From: Nostoc cf. commune SO-36
GTDB taxonomy: Bacteria > Cyanobacteriota > Cyanobacteriia > Cyanobacteriales > Nostocaceae
DNA: 64,000 nt
Reading direction: 5' to 3'
Assembly: GCF_023734775.1 (NCBI RefSeq)
Contig: NZ_AP025732.1
Span: forward strand, 5,206,501-5,270,500
In this document: positions 18,527 through 30,671 of the stretch, piece after piece
How positions within the stretch are numbered: position 1 is the stretch's first letter
Layout: each line of letters opens with the position of its first letter
Position numbers and translations under genes: made by a program
The notes under the pieces: model-generated
What the model was told of the DNA's origin: nothing
The model's database searches: none
The model's input: the letters and a program-made list of their open reading frames with translations, nothing else

Positions 18527-19816
18527 TTAAGGATAAAGACCTCTGTCAGTCAGCGCCTGAGCCACTCTACCTACCCCCAGTGTGTAAGCTGCTAACCTTA
18601 AAGAAATTTGGCGCACCTCAGACTGGTGAATCACCTTACGGTAGGCTTGCACCATCAAATGCTCCATTTCGCGGTTGACGCGCTCCTCATCCCAAAATAC
18701 GTAAGAAAGACCCTGCACCCACTCCAAATAACTGACTACTACACCGCCAGCATTGGCCAAAATATCGGGTAGCACTGTCACACCCCGCGCCTCTAATGCC
18801 AAGTTAGCCTCAAGAGTAACCGGGCCGTTAGCTGCTTCTGCGACAATCTGCGCCTGTACTTGATTCACATTTTCTTCAGTGATTTGGTTCTCCAAAGCTG
18901 CTGGTATTAAGACATCACAGGGTAAAGTTAATAAATCTGCATTGCTAATTGGTACAGATTGCGGGAAACCGACAATACTCTTGCGATTTTCAGCAGCGTA
19001 GACTTTCAACTTGGGAATATCAAGACCAACTTCGGAAAATATTCCTCCAGCACCAGTTGAAACAGCGATAATTTTCGCACCTGCTTCATATAGTAATTCT
19101 GCTGCGGCACAGCCGACGTTACCGAAACCCTGAATGGCTACTCGCACTCCTGCCAGAGATTTACCTTGATCTGCTAGGGCCTCACGGACAATAATCATCG
19201 TGCCACGTCCAGTTGCCATTTCTCGTCCCAAAGAACCACCAATAGAAAGGGGTTTCCCAGTTACAACTCCTGGTACAGCATGACCAACGTTTACAGAGTA
19301 GGTGTCCATCATCCAAGCCATTTCACGGGCAGAAGTACCCATATCTGGGGCAGGAATATCTACGGAAGGCCCAATATCTTTAATCAACTCGCTGATATAA
19401 CGGCGGCTGATTCGCTCTAATTCGCCAACACTGTAGCGTTTGGGATCTATAGCAATGCCACCCTTTCCACCACCGTAGGGAATACCTAATAAGGCGCATT
19501 TCCAGGTCATCAACATTGCTAGAGCGGATACTTCGCGCAATGTCACAGCCGGATGGTAACGGATTCCGCCTTTATATGGGCCTAAGACATCAGAGTGCTG
19601 CACCCGGTGTCCAGCGAGAACTTGTATTTCCCCATTATCTAGTTTCACGGGAATGGAAACCGTGACAACCTTACGCGGGTGGCTGAGAATTTCTAGCAAA
19701 CCCTGATTTAAATTTAATTCTTTAGCTGCCGCTTCTAAGTAACTACAGGCTTGGTCAAATGGGCATATATGCGCTGGAGAAGCAGGTTCTGGCAGCAGCA
19801 GAGATTTTGAAATCAT
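18527..19816 (-). CDS. gdhA: Glu/Leu/Phe/Val dehydrogenase (glutamate dehydrogenase)
   Basis: A 429-residue hexameric-type glutamate dehydrogenase. Conserved parts: GGIRYHP, the catalytic lysine loop PYGGGKGGI, PAPDMGTSAREMAWM, and the nucleotide-binding stretch VAIQGFGNVGCAAAELL, then EAANGPVT and LPDILANAGGVVVSYLEW. It interconverts glutamate with 2-oxoglutarate and ammonia. A good Shine-Dalgarno (AGGAGA) precedes the ATG. Cofactor preference is not certain from sequence. It is transcribed away from the FabF-like gene's direction of reading only by a 200-bp gap on the same strand. Confidence 0.9.
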   Translation of the reverse strand: MISKSLLLPEPASPAHICPFDQACSYLEAAAKELNLNQGLLEILSHPRKVVTVSIPVKLDNGEIQVLAGHRVQHSDVLGPYKGGIRYHPAVTLREVSALAMLMTWKCALLGIPYGGGKGGIAIDPKRYSVGELERISRRYISELIKDIGPSVDIPAPDMGTSAREMAWMMDTYSVNVGHAVPGVVTGKPLSIGGSLGREMATGRGTMIIVREALADQGKSLAGVRVAIQGFGNVGCAAAELLYEAGAKIIAVSTGAGGIFSEVGLDIPKLKVYAAENRKSIVGFPQSVPISNADLLTLPCDVLIPAALENQITEENVNQVQAQIVAEAANGPVTLEANLALEARGVTVLPDILANAGGVVVSYLEWVQGLSYVFWDEERVNREMEHLMVQAYRKVIHQSEVRQISLRLAAYTLGVGRVAQALTDRGLYP

Positions 19817-20033
19817 AAAATTTTCTCCTAATCACGGTATCTTTACGAACCGGATATCATCTGTATTTAGCTTATCCTGTTTTTTGGGAAAATAGGAATT
19901 TTGTAGTTTTTGTTACAGTTTTATTTTTTATATTCTGCTAATGCCTGCAAAAGCAGGATAATTATATATCAAAAGCAAATACTTAAGTAAAACTTATATG
20001 TAATGTGGCTCAGATAGTTAAACTGACAAGTTT

Positions 20034-21179
20034 CTACTTTGCTAACGCGATCGCGGCATTCTGTCCCCCAAAGCCAAAACTGCAACATAGTACCTGCCTA
20101 ATTTTGCTTAAACGTGCTGCTGTCACGATGTCTAAGTCAAACTCTGGCTGCTGCAATCCTACACAGGGTGGTAAGATTTGATGCTTTAATGCCATGAGAG
20201 AAAAAGCTACACCTAAAGCTCCAGATGCCCCTAGTGTATGACCTGTGCTTCCTTTAGTGGAACTAACTGCCACACCTTGGGGAAACAAACGCTGAATTAC
20301 CATACTCTCTATCTGGTCATTTAGCTGGGTTGCTGTACCATGAGCATGAATGTAATCAATGTCACTTGGTGTCAGACAACTACGTTCTAAACATTGTTTG
20401 ATAGCTGCGATCGCACTTTTACCTTCAGGTTCTGGTGAATTACCATGATATGCGTCGTTAGTTAAGCCGAAACCGAGAATTTCACCATACACTTTTGCTT
20501 GACGCTGTTTTGCTAACTCTGCTGATTCCAAGACAAACACAGCTGCGCCTTCACCCAACACTAAACCTTCCCGGTGTAAATCAAAGGGATAAGCCCCAGT
20601 TTTTGCCAAAGCACCCATCTGCTGAAACCCAGCTAAAGTTAGGGGTGTAATCGGTGCTTCCACTGCGCCTGCGATCGCCTGTTGACATTGCCCAGTTTGG
20701 ATAAGCAAAGCTGCTTGGGCGATCGCCCAAATTCCAGTTGCACAAGCTGCCATCGGTGCTAAAAGTATACCTGATGCACCGATTTGCCTTGCAGCTGCGA
20801 TCGCATTGATATGAGGCAATATATCTAACCAATTTTCAAAATCAGAAACGGGCAAATTTTCCACATCTTTATACATTTGCCGCGCCAGTCTCTCCCAAGA
20901 TGCTTGATAAGAGCGACTTGATCCAATAACTACAGCACAATCAGCTAAGGGTGGAACTAAACCAGCATCTTGCAAAGCAGAAGAAACAACCATCTGAGTT
21001 AACATTGTCAACTCAGATGGTTGTTGAGCAATTAAACCTAGAGGAAGTGGTTTAAGTTCTGGAAATGGTTGATGTAACTTAATTCCAGATTTGCTTGCTA
21101 GCAAGTTTTGCCAGCTATCCTCTAAGCTTCCACCCAAGGCGGAAACAAGACCAATACCAGTGACAACAACCTTTGCCAA
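20034..21179 (-). CDS. beta-ketoacyl-ACP synthase, FabF-like
   Basis: A 381-residue thiolase-fold condensing enzyme. The catalytic triad is visible: Cys in APMAACATGIWAIAQAA, His in HAHGTATQLND and His in KGSTGHTLGASGA. It is shorter than housekeeping FabF (about 415) and diverges in the N-terminal half, so it may be a specialised second KAS II-like enzyme in cyanobacterial lipid or glycolipid synthesis rather than the main one. The GLVLGEGAAVFVLE segment supports the KAS family. Downstream is gdhA, upstream a cyclophilin gene across a 7-mer repeat; no acyl carrier protein gene is near. Confidence 0.85.
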   Translation of the reverse strand: MAKVVVTGIGLVSALGGSLEDSWQNLLASKSGIKLHQPFPELKPLPLGLIAQQPSELTMLTQMVVSSALQDAGLVPPLADCAVVIGSSRSYQASWERLARQMYKDVENLPVSDFENWLDILPHINAIAAARQIGASGILLAPMAACATGIWAIAQAALLIQTGQCQQAIAGAVEAPITPLTLAGFQQMGALAKTGAYPFDLHREGLVLGEGAAVFVLESAELAKQRQAKVYGEILGFGLTNDAYHGNSPEPEGKSAIAAIKQCLERSCLTPSDIDYIHAHGTATQLNDQIESMVIQRLFPQGVAVSSTKGSTGHTLGASGALGVAFSLMALKHQILPPCVGLQQPEFDLDIVTAARLSKIRQVLCCSFGFGGQNAAIALAK

Positions 21180-21181
21180 TT

Positions 21182-21211
21182 TAGGAGTTAATAGTTAGGA
21201 GTTAGGAGTTG
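21182..21211. repeat. 7-mer tandem repeat (TTAGGAG type)
   Basis: TTAGGAG, TTAATAG, TTAGGAG, TTAGGAG in tandem directly upstream of the FabF-like gene's start on the minus strand. A heptamer STRR of the heterocystous type. Confidence 0.6.
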
Positions 21212-21245
21212 TATTATTTTCCGGCTGCCCCCTGCTCTCTTCCTC

Positions 21246-22043
21246 CTACTGCCCTGGTATTTTCAGATTTTCAGCACCCTGGGTAACTTTAGCCGAATCG
21301 ATGCGATCGCCTTGCTTAATTTTGTTCACAACATCAAAGCCTTGAGTGACATTGCCAAACACGGCGTAGTTACCATCTAAGAACGCTAAATCTGCTAAAG
21401 CAATGTAAAACTGAGCAGAAGCGGAATCTGGTGCTTGCGATCGCGCCATCGCTACTGCACCCAGCTTATGGGGCAATACTACGGCTTGAGCAGTAGCATC
21501 AAATGGTTTATTGTAAGTCGGAGTATCGGAACCTTTCGCCTTAACTTCTAAAGGTATATAACGAGCATTTCCCGTTTTTGGATCAATATAGCTACCAGTT
21601 CCCAGTCTATCTGCCGGAACTTTCGGATCTTTGCTTTGGGGGTCGCCCCCTTGAACTACAAAGGGTTGGGGTTCGCGCACAACTCGATGGAAAGCCAAAC
21701 CATCGTACACACCCTTTTGCACTAAATCTACGAAGTTGCCAGCTGTAATGGGGGCATCAGTGCCGTCTACTTCGATAGTAATCGGCGAACCTTTAACCGT
21801 TAGCACCACAGTAGCCTTGCCTTCGAGCCTTGGTAAATCTGTTATTCCAGGAATATCACTACTAGTTTGAGATACAGATGTTGCTTCAGTAGTTGTCTTG
21901 ATTCCTGTCTCGTTTGTGGTCGAGGTAGCTGTAGAGGTTGGAGAAGATGCATTAGAAGCTACTTGCTGTGTTGAACATCCTCCCAACATCAAGGCACTGA
22001 TGATCACAAGAGAAAGCAAAAATTGTGAAATTTTTAACCGCAT
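21246..22043 (-). CDS. cyclophilin-type peptidyl-prolyl isomerase lipoprotein
   Basis: A 265-residue protein with a lipoprotein signal ([12 protein letters not shown], lipobox Cys about residue 23), a Ser/Thr-rich linker of about 40 residues and a cyclophilin domain. The domain shows [33 protein letters not shown] and [21 protein letters not shown]. It probably folds proteins at the outer face of the plasma or thylakoid membrane. It is longer than plain cyclophilins because of the linker. Upstream gene is ycf4 on the same strand, 120 bp away. Confidence 0.88.
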   Translation of the reverse strand: MRLKISQFLLSLVIISALMLGGCSTQQVASNASSPTSTATSTTNETGIKTTTEATSVSQTSSDIPGITDLPRLEGKATVVLTVKGSPITIEVDGTDAPITAGNFVDLVQKGVYDGLAFHRVVREPQPFVVQGGDPQSKDPKVPADRLGTGSYIDPKTGNARYIPLEVKAKGSDTPTYNKPFDATAQAVVLPHKLGAVAMARSQAPDSASAQFYIALADLAFLDGNYAVFGNVTQGFDVVNKIKQGDRIDSAKVTQGAENLKIPGQ

Positions 22044-22164
22044 TGCCTGTTACTGATTTAACCAGAGTATCTTATCGTTTTCGGGGGCATTGGGATTATG
22101 GGAGAGGTGACAGCTAACAGGTGATAAGGAATAATCTGTACACTGTAACCTCTACCCTCATCCT

Positions 22165-22735
22165 TCAAAGTCCTTCTAGCGAAACTTCTAAAAAGCGGGC
22201 TAACTTTGCGCCTTCTGTTTCCAACTCTGTTAAAGATATCGGTTGTCCAACCCGTGTTAAGGGTATATCTCGCCGACCCTTAATGCGTAGATAGAGGGCG
22301 CGACGGGGATTAAGACCTTCTTTGACGGTTATGATCACAGATTGCACATCTGCTATGCGGCTATTAATCTCAATTCGGCGATTTTTCCCAGGAAATCCCC
22401 AACGGAAGATTTTGATTGTCCCAGTTTCCTGATTAAATTCATTGTAACCGCCTCCCACGTCCCATAAAATTACTAGCCACAGATATGTGGCTAATAGCAA
22501 GCCAGCAGTGCCATATAACCCCATCACCAATCCTTGGGGGACAAATACCAGTTGAGTTGGATCGGAAACTATGAGTAAATTAACTTTTAAATAACTGGAT
22601 ACCCCAGCCAATAAAAAGCCGCTTGCTCCCAAGGTAACGATAGTTTGCCCACCAGTAGTTACTGAACCGACGAGAACCGAGAACGTTTTGATGCAGGAGG
22701 CGATCGCCTTTGTTAATCGTTGTTGATGTCGTCAT
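22165..22735 (-). CDS. ycf4: photosystem I assembly protein Ycf4, +1 frameshift near codon 31
   Basis: Ycf4 is a thylakoid membrane factor that helps assemble photosystem I. The downstream frame carries the family's body: LGASGFLLAGVSSYL, the second helix LLLATYLWLVILWDVGGGYNEF and IKIFRWGFPGKNRR. The N-terminus lies in another frame from ATG at 22735: MTTSTTINKGDRLLHQNVLG, then SRRFSNYWWA. The join needs one base removed from the TTT run at 22644-22646 (AAA on the coding strand), after which the frame reads TIVTLGASG without a break. Total length then is 189 residues, the family norm. Frameshift or sequencing error; not a shorter gene starting at 22632. Confidence 0.88.
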
Positions 22736-23368
22736 TAAACTACCATTGCCCCGTGACCTACTTGCACACTAAATGTTTTTGCATTGAGTGGTGGCTCTGT
22801 GTGCATTTTACCAAACATTGTTGACAAAAACTCAACTGCGCCCCTGCGTGTCGCTGTTACCCATATAATTTGTTAGGGCACGCTACATAATTTTTTTACT
22901 CAGTGGCTCACAATTGTTTTTACCCTGCTCCTTTGCTCCTCCCTCCTTACCTCTTCTTGACTTCTTGGGAATTAAGTTACCTAGATACGTCCATTTGCAT
23001 TAATTTTTTTGAGATTTCTGAGAAAACTTGTGTCAAATTGTAAAATTTCTGATATTTATATTATTTATAAGGTTCGTGTTTCAGAGCTACATTTGCTTCT
23101 GCGTATCAGGCAAAAACCCTGACTAATGTGATAAGTTAAGAATCATTAAGTTACCACAGGCTAGATTACTAGCCGATGGTACGTGTAATGGCATAAACAA
23201 AGAGAAATACTGATTTCACTAATCAGCAGGCTCTCAGAATCTCAGTTGCTTTGATGCTGTTGAGATTGTCAAAAAAAACGTTAGTTCCTCACGGCAGTCG
23301 GTTACACTGGCTCTCCGCACTGTCTTAGAAACGTTGCAATTTTAGTAAAAAAAGAGGATTTTAGTCCG
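22736..23368. other. divergent ycf4/psbD promoter and psbD leader region
   Basis: About 630 bases with no ORF between ycf4 and psbD. The part near psbD includes TCAGAATCTCAG and the ribosome-binding stretch AAAAGAGGATT 11 bases before the psbD ATG. The long leader is usual for psbD-psbC operons, which are light-regulated in cyanobacteria; I cannot place the transcription starts. Pyrimidine-rich words (CTCCTTTGCTCCTCC) near 22926 belong to dispersed repeats. Confidence 0.5.
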
Positions 23369-25800
<2,432 letters not shown>

Positions 25801-25840
25801 GTTGTAAAGTTTATCTCATCACTGACAATTAAATAATTTA

Positions 25841-25872
25841 AAAGCTCTTGCGTAAAAGCAAGGGCTTTTTTT
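25841..25872 (+). terminator. intrinsic terminator of psbD-psbC
   Basis: AGCTCTTGC (25843-25851) pairs with GCAAGGGCT (25858-25866) over a 6-nt loop and is followed by six further T residues. It lies 40 bp after the psbC stop. Confidence 0.85.
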
Positions 25873-25930
25873 ATAGGAAAATTAGTCATCTATTGATTAA
25901 AGTCAGCGACTCACCAAAGGAATTAATACT

Positions 25931-26116
25931 ATGAGCGATTCCGATTTTATTGATGCTTTGCGATGGACATCTGAAGCTAAAGAAAAGTTACAAAATATTC
26001 CCTTTTTTGTCCGCTCTCAAGCTAAAGCCAGAATTGAACAACTAGCCCGTGAAGCAGGACAAGAGCTTGTTACTGCTAATTTGGTAGAACAGGCTAGGCT
26101 TGAGTTTGGACAATAA
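25931..26116 (+). CDS. PCP_red-domain small protein
   Basis: A 61-residue protein consisting almost wholly of the small domain found at the C-terminus of the light-independent protochlorophyllide reductase B subunit (PCP_red): [32 protein letters not shown], ending in VEQARLEFG. Free-standing versions are common in cyanobacteria and of unknown function. AAAGGAATTAATACT precedes the ATG. It lies after the psbC terminator, so it should have its own promoter. Confidence 0.75.
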   Translation: MSDSDFIDALRWTSEAKEKLQNIPFFVRSQAKARIEQLAREAGQELVTANLVEQARLEFGQ

Positions 26117-26137
26117 AAGATTCTGGAGGTCGTAACA

Positions 26138-26329
26138 ATGACAGTCGCCAAAAATCGAGCAGACCGAGTAATGCTTCATAACATTAGCTGGGAACAGTTT
26201 GAAAATCTTCTAAAAGACTTGGGGGAGCATCGGGCAGTACGGTTAGCTTACGATCGCACTACCTTTTATGATCAGCTTCCCCCCACATTCATTGCTGCTA
26301 AAAAAGCCTTCTGGCTCACATCTCTGTAA
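26138..26329 (+). pseudogene. Uma2-family (DUF820) N-terminal remnant
   Basis: The first 40 or so residues (LHNISWEQFENLLKDLGEHRAVRLAYDR) match the opening of Uma2-type proteins; compare ISWEEFESILQELGEKR-like sequence in the intact gene at 42712. Homology stops at AYDR, before the catalytic acidic residues, and the last 20 codons are the reverse complement of the end of the SWIM gene. A deletion therefore joined a Uma2 start to the 3' end of the neighbouring gene. It begins 22 bp after the PCP_red gene, with TGGAGG as ribosome site. Confidence 0.7.
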
Positions 26330-27108
26330 ACTGTATTCAAAGACTTCATTACCACATCACTAGAAGTTGAATTTGCTGTATTTTCTTCTTCCTTAGCTAG
26401 GGGGATTGCTCCTAATACATCTAGTACCATCTCATTAGTAGACGGCGCAATCACTACTAATGATGACTCTAGTGGCTCACTGTATTGCCAGAAAGAATCA
26501 ATTTTTACGGAGTATTTGTTATTAGGAATTAACTGTTGAATTTCGGGCGTTTCTGTGGTATTGGGCTGAATCTTGGCACTACGTAATTGACGTAAATCGC
26601 TGATAATTTGCTCTTTGGTGCGTCCGCGTAATTGAAATAGTACAAAGGGGTCTTCACTGAAGCGATCGCCTAACTGATAGTACAATGCACCAATATGCTT
26701 ACAGGGATTTGCTTTATCAGGACAAGAGCATTTACTCTGGACATCACCAAGGGTAAATGGAAATATCGAAAGACCATTAGCCGTGAAGACTTCTTCTATA
26801 TTTTGTGGCATTTCTCCTGCTAGTAGCTTGGCAGCAAAAATTGCCCTTTGGGACATGGTTTCAATGACATAACCCCATTGTTCATCAGTAAATGGTTCAA
26901 GGGAAAGGGAAACTTTATAAGGTTCGATTTCACTACCTTGTACCCTAGCCAATACTTTTGCACCTTTAAATTCAATGCTCAGAACATTTCCTTGACGAGC
27001 ATAATTTCTCGCGCGTTCTAAACGCTTTTTAAAGCGATAGGAATCTAGCAAATCTAGCCATTGTTGTGACCACCATTCTCGGCTTGCTTGTAATGTGTAA
27101 TTAGTCAT
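26272..27108 (-). CDS. SWIM zinc-finger protein
   Basis: A 278-residue protein with a SWIM zinc finger, CSCPDKANPCKH (CxCxnCxH), at about residues 147-158, flanked by regions typical of bacterial proteins paired with SNF2 helicases (IEFKGAKVLARVQGS; DEQWGYVIETMSQRAIFAAKLLAGEMP). SWIM fingers bind DNA or protein. The upstream gene on the same strand, 156 bp away, is a SNF2 helicase, and such pairs are widespread in cyanobacteria, so joint action on DNA or nucleoprotein is inferred. Its 3' end overlaps the Uma2 remnant by 58 bp. Confidence 0.85.
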   Translation of the reverse strand: MTNYTLQASREWWSQQWLDLLDSYRFKKRLERARNYARQGNVLSIEFKGAKVLARVQGSEIEPYKVSLSLEPFTDEQWGYVIETMSQRAIFAAKLLAGEMPQNIEEVFTANGLSIFPFTLGDVQSKCSCPDKANPCKHIGALYYQLGDRFSEDPFVLFQLRGRTKEQIISDLRQLRSAKIQPNTTETPEIQQLIPNNKYSVKIDSFWQYSEPLESSLVVIAPSTNEMVLDVLGAIPLAKEEENTANSTSSDVVMKSLNTVYRDVSQKAFLAAMNVGGS

Positions 27109-27264
27109 AATCGCATATTTAATCTAGTGGTTTATTTGGTTATTTAATCAGAGGGGTGAGAAACGAACCGCAAAGGGCGCAAAGGAAGAAAAGTTAAGAA
27201 TGAGTTTACTCTGTAGTAGGTGGCTCTAACCCTAAATTCAAGAACTAAAGCCTTTACTACAAAC

Positions 27265-30200
27265 TTATTCTGCATCATCGTCAATTACTGCACTGCGATC
27301 GAGTATTAGTAAGTTGCGAAGTTGGTCTGTATCTAATTCAGTCAACCATTCTTCACCAGCACCCACTACTTGTTCAGCCAGTTGTTTTTTACTTTCAATC
27401 ATGTCATGAATTTTTTCTTCTAAAGTGCCAGTGCAGACAAATTTATGTACTTGCACATTCCGGGTTTGACCAATCCGAAATACTCTATCTGTGGCTTGAT
27501 TTTCCACGGCTGGATTCCACCATCTATCAAAGTGGAATACATGATTTGCTCGTGTTAAATTCAGTCCTACTCCACCCGCTTTCAGAGAAAGAATCATAAT
27601 CGGTGGCCCTTGAGGATCGTGTTGGAAACGGTCGATCATTTCCTCACGTTGTTTTTTGCTGGTGCTGCCATATAAAAAGAATATTTCTCGCCCAAGCTGT
27701 TTTTCTAAATAGGGTTTAAGTAACTTACCCCATTCAGCAAATTGTGTGAAAATTAAAGCTCTGTCGCCTTCTGCTAAAACTTCTTCTAACATTTCTTCTA
27801 GCCGCAGAAGTTTGGCTGAATTATGTTGATCTAATGTCGCTTGTTTCAAATATTGGGCTGGGTGATTGCAGATTTGTTTGAGTTTAATTAGTAAACCCAA
27901 AATCATCCCCCGCCGTTGCAATCCTTCCGCAGATTCTATCTCTACTAAAGATTGTTCTACAACTTGTTGATAAAGTGCAGCTTGTTCACCAGTCAGACCG
28001 CAAAATACGGTCATTTCTTGCTTATCTGGTAAGTCTTGAATGATGTCGCGATCGCTTTTCAATCGCCGCAGTATAAATGGTTGCACTAATGAACGTAATT
28101 GAGTCAAAGAAGCCGTATCGCCATACTTTTCAATTGGCATGGCAAACCGACGCTGGAAAAATTGCTTATTGCCTAAATAGCCAGGATTGAGGAAATCCAA
28201 AATAGACCAGAGTTCTTGCAGTCTATTTTCTACTGGTGTCCCCGTCAATGCAATGCGAAATGCTGCTTCTAATTCCCGGACTGCTTTTGACTGCTTCGCA
28301 TCTGGATTTTTCACATTCTGGGCTTCATCTAAAACAATTATCTGCCAAGAGACACTTTGCAATGACTTGATATCTCGATGAAGAAGTGAATAGCTGGTAA
28401 CAATTAAATCGTGCTTTTTCACTGCTTCTAAAAAAGCTTTTCCTTTTGGACGTTTGTCACCGTGATATTGCAAAATTTTCAGGCTTGGTGCAAATTTATT
28501 AACTTCCCTTTCCCAGTTACCTAAAACAGAAGTTGGACAAACTAGCAATGTTGGATTTTCTAGTGTATACTGTTCTTTAAGATGTAGCAAAAAAGCAATA
28601 AACTGCACGGTTTTACCGAGTCCCATGTCGTCTGCGAGACACGCGCCTAAACCCCAACGTTCTAAGAAGGATAGCCAAGCAGCACCACGTTCTTGATAAG
28701 GTCGCAACTGTCCTTTAAAGCCTGCTGGTGTCGGTAAAGGTGCGATCGCTTGATTATTGTTTAACGCCCCAATTAACTCTTGCAACGCCCCAGATGCCTC
28801 AAAGCTAACCACTGGTAATTTTTCAATTACCTGGGTATCTCCTGTACTAAAACGCAAGGCATCTTCCAAAGAAAGCGCCATTTGATCTTTGCGAGTGGTA
28901 AAAAAAGTTTGGGCTGTTTTGATATCTTGGGGTCGCAATTCCACCCACTCGCCGTTAATTTCTACTAGCGGACTATTTAAAGCCACAAGTTTATCAAATT
29001 CAGCTTTAGAAATAGTTTGTCCACCAATTGCCAATTGCCATTGGAAATTTAGTAGACTTTGCAATCCTAAACGTCCTTGCTTTTTCTTTGGGGTTTCGGC
29101 TGAAATTTTCAAACCCAAACGATTTGCCCATCCTTCACGGTTCGCTAAACTGGGAGGCAAAATTACTCCCAAACCACTGTCTTCCAACCGCCAAGCTACA
29201 GCTTTGATAAACTCATAAGCTTGCATAGGGGTGATCCGAGAAAATTGGGGATATTCGGTTTCAAAACTGGGTGCGATCGCAGGATACAATCGAGAAGCTA
29301 CCCCCAAACCTCGCAAAAAGGTTTCCTGTGGTTGCTCAATTGTCCGATTTTCATAAACCAATCTTTCAACTGGATTGTTCCAAATAGTTGCTGCATCCAC
29401 CACAAACTCAGGATCATCAGCCGCTTGCAGAAAATACGCCAATGTCCAATCTGTTTCGCCTGACTCTGGAGAACGCAGTTGAAAACAGGTACGAAATAGA
29501 GTTTTAATAGTTAATTGGTATTGTAGCGGCATAGTCCAAGCCTTTAGTGCCGCTTCTAATCGTTCTATTTCATTTGCATCTGCATTGACTGCATAAGATG
29601 AACTAGTTAAACTTAGCAACCACTGTCGCATCGCAGATGGTAAAGATGCGTAGGCACTGCCCGTCGTAGACATCGCTTTAGCTTCAATTGGAGGTTGAGA
29701 ACTTACCATTTCTCGCACTTGGGCATCTATCGTACTGTTGAGAAATCCTAAAAGTAATTCTTGAGGTTCAATCGGAAAGTCCACGCAGAACGGCGATTGA
29801 GAAAACTCCTCTCCAGTCCCCAGTCCCTCCTGATACGTGCGACAAACCAACGGCATATCCGCAGAAAATTTTTCTAGCCGAGTTCCATCTACAGCGCTGT
29901 CTAGAAGTACTTGCCATCTAGCAGCAAATGCACCGTCTGATTGTCGGTCAATTGTTGGTAAAAACTTACAACGTGAGATTAAATCTAAACTCCATCGGGC
30001 AACTTGCGACCAAAAACGTAAATCTCCTCCTAAAAAGGCATCTTCACCTTTTGCAGCATTTAAAGGAATAGCAGCAAGAAATTTTACTGCTTCGCTAGGG
30101 TTAAGACAAAAACCTTCAACTCGCCACGGTTGCAAATATTGTGGGGAGTCTGTTTCTAGTCCCAAGCTGGCAGAATGGACGGGGAAAATTGCAGATGTTC

Positions 30201-30528
30201 CTTCTACATTATTTTCAGAGATATGAGTTGGTAGGGCAATTATTTGCGAATGCGTTGGTAATTTTATCTCAGTCGTACTGACGGGTTTACGTGTTCGTCC
30301 AGTAGTTGCGAACGCAACTTGAGGTTTCTGGATGAAGTTGGTAATCGCCATGTTCTGGGAAACCAACCACTCACTCAACTCAACTGATGTCATTGCCAAT
30401 GGATGTAGGGGTATATCTCCAGATCCATTCGGCTCAAAATTACCTCGTAGCGATCGCCAAGTTTCCCCCCAAAGAAATAAACAACCATTTTGACTTTTTA
30501 GTAACCAATTACAGTGTAAAATCGCCAT
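27265..30528 (-). CDS. SNF2-family DEAD/DEAH-box helicase
   Basis: A 1087-residue SWI2/SNF2 ATPase. The N-terminal 500 residues match the SNF2-associated bacterial region (DUF3670 type); the motor follows with motif I DDMGLGKTVQ, motif II LDEAQNVKN (DEAQ), LTGTPVENRLQELWSILDF, LILSLKAGGVGLNLT and motif VI ATDRVFRIGQTRNVQVHKF. Such proteins translocate on duplex DNA and displace proteins; RNA-polymerase recycling like RapA is one possibility. It is followed by the SWIM gene on the same strand, probably one operon. No phage or restriction genes adjoin it, so a defence role is only a guess. Confidence 0.9.
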   Translation of the reverse strand: MAILHCNWLLKSQNGCLFLWGETWRSLRGNFEPNGSGDIPLHPLAMTSVELSEWLVSQNMAITNFIQKPQVAFATTGRTRKPVSTTEIKLPTHSQIIALPTHISENNVEGTSAIFPVHSASLGLETDSPQYLQPWRVEGFCLNPSEAVKFLAAIPLNAAKGEDAFLGGDLRFWSQVARWSLDLISRCKFLPTIDRQSDGAFAARWQVLLDSAVDGTRLEKFSADMPLVCRTYQEGLGTGEEFSQSPFCVDFPIEPQELLLGFLNSTIDAQVREMVSSQPPIEAKAMSTTGSAYASLPSAMRQWLLSLTSSSYAVNADANEIERLEAALKAWTMPLQYQLTIKTLFRTCFQLRSPESGETDWTLAYFLQAADDPEFVVDAATIWNNPVERLVYENRTIEQPQETFLRGLGVASRLYPAIAPSFETEYPQFSRITPMQAYEFIKAVAWRLEDSGLGVILPPSLANREGWANRLGLKISAETPKKKQGRLGLQSLLNFQWQLAIGGQTISKAEFDKLVALNSPLVEINGEWVELRPQDIKTAQTFFTTRKDQMALSLEDALRFSTGDTQVIEKLPVVSFEASGALQELIGALNNNQAIAPLPTPAGFKGQLRPYQERGAAWLSFLERWGLGACLADDMGLGKTVQFIAFLLHLKEQYTLENPTLLVCPTSVLGNWEREVNKFAPSLKILQYHGDKRPKGKAFLEAVKKHDLIVTSYSLLHRDIKSLQSVSWQIIVLDEAQNVKNPDAKQSKAVRELEAAFRIALTGTPVENRLQELWSILDFLNPGYLGNKQFFQRRFAMPIEKYGDTASLTQLRSLVQPFILRRLKSDRDIIQDLPDKQEMTVFCGLTGEQAALYQQVVEQSLVEIESAEGLQRRGMILGLLIKLKQICNHPAQYLKQATLDQHNSAKLLRLEEMLEEVLAEGDRALIFTQFAEWGKLLKPYLEKQLGREIFFLYGSTSKKQREEMIDRFQHDPQGPPIMILSLKAGGVGLNLTRANHVFHFDRWWNPAVENQATDRVFRIGQTRNVQVHKFVCTGTLEEKIHDMIESKKQLAEQVVGAGEEWLTELDTDQLRNLLILDRSAVIDDDAE

Positions 30529-30671
30529 TTGCTAACTACTTATATTTTTCCAAAACTCAAGAATTAAAACCGCAGTTATTTTATTTTTTACATCTTATCA
30601 AGAAGATTTTCTAATTAAATTTTGCATATAATAAACATTTAAGTAAAGATTTCATATAAACATTATTGATA

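Noticed and set aside
30387..30614. 75-codon ORF antisense to the SNF2 helicase start
   Set aside because: Mostly a shadow of the helicase N-terminus; no recognisable domain.
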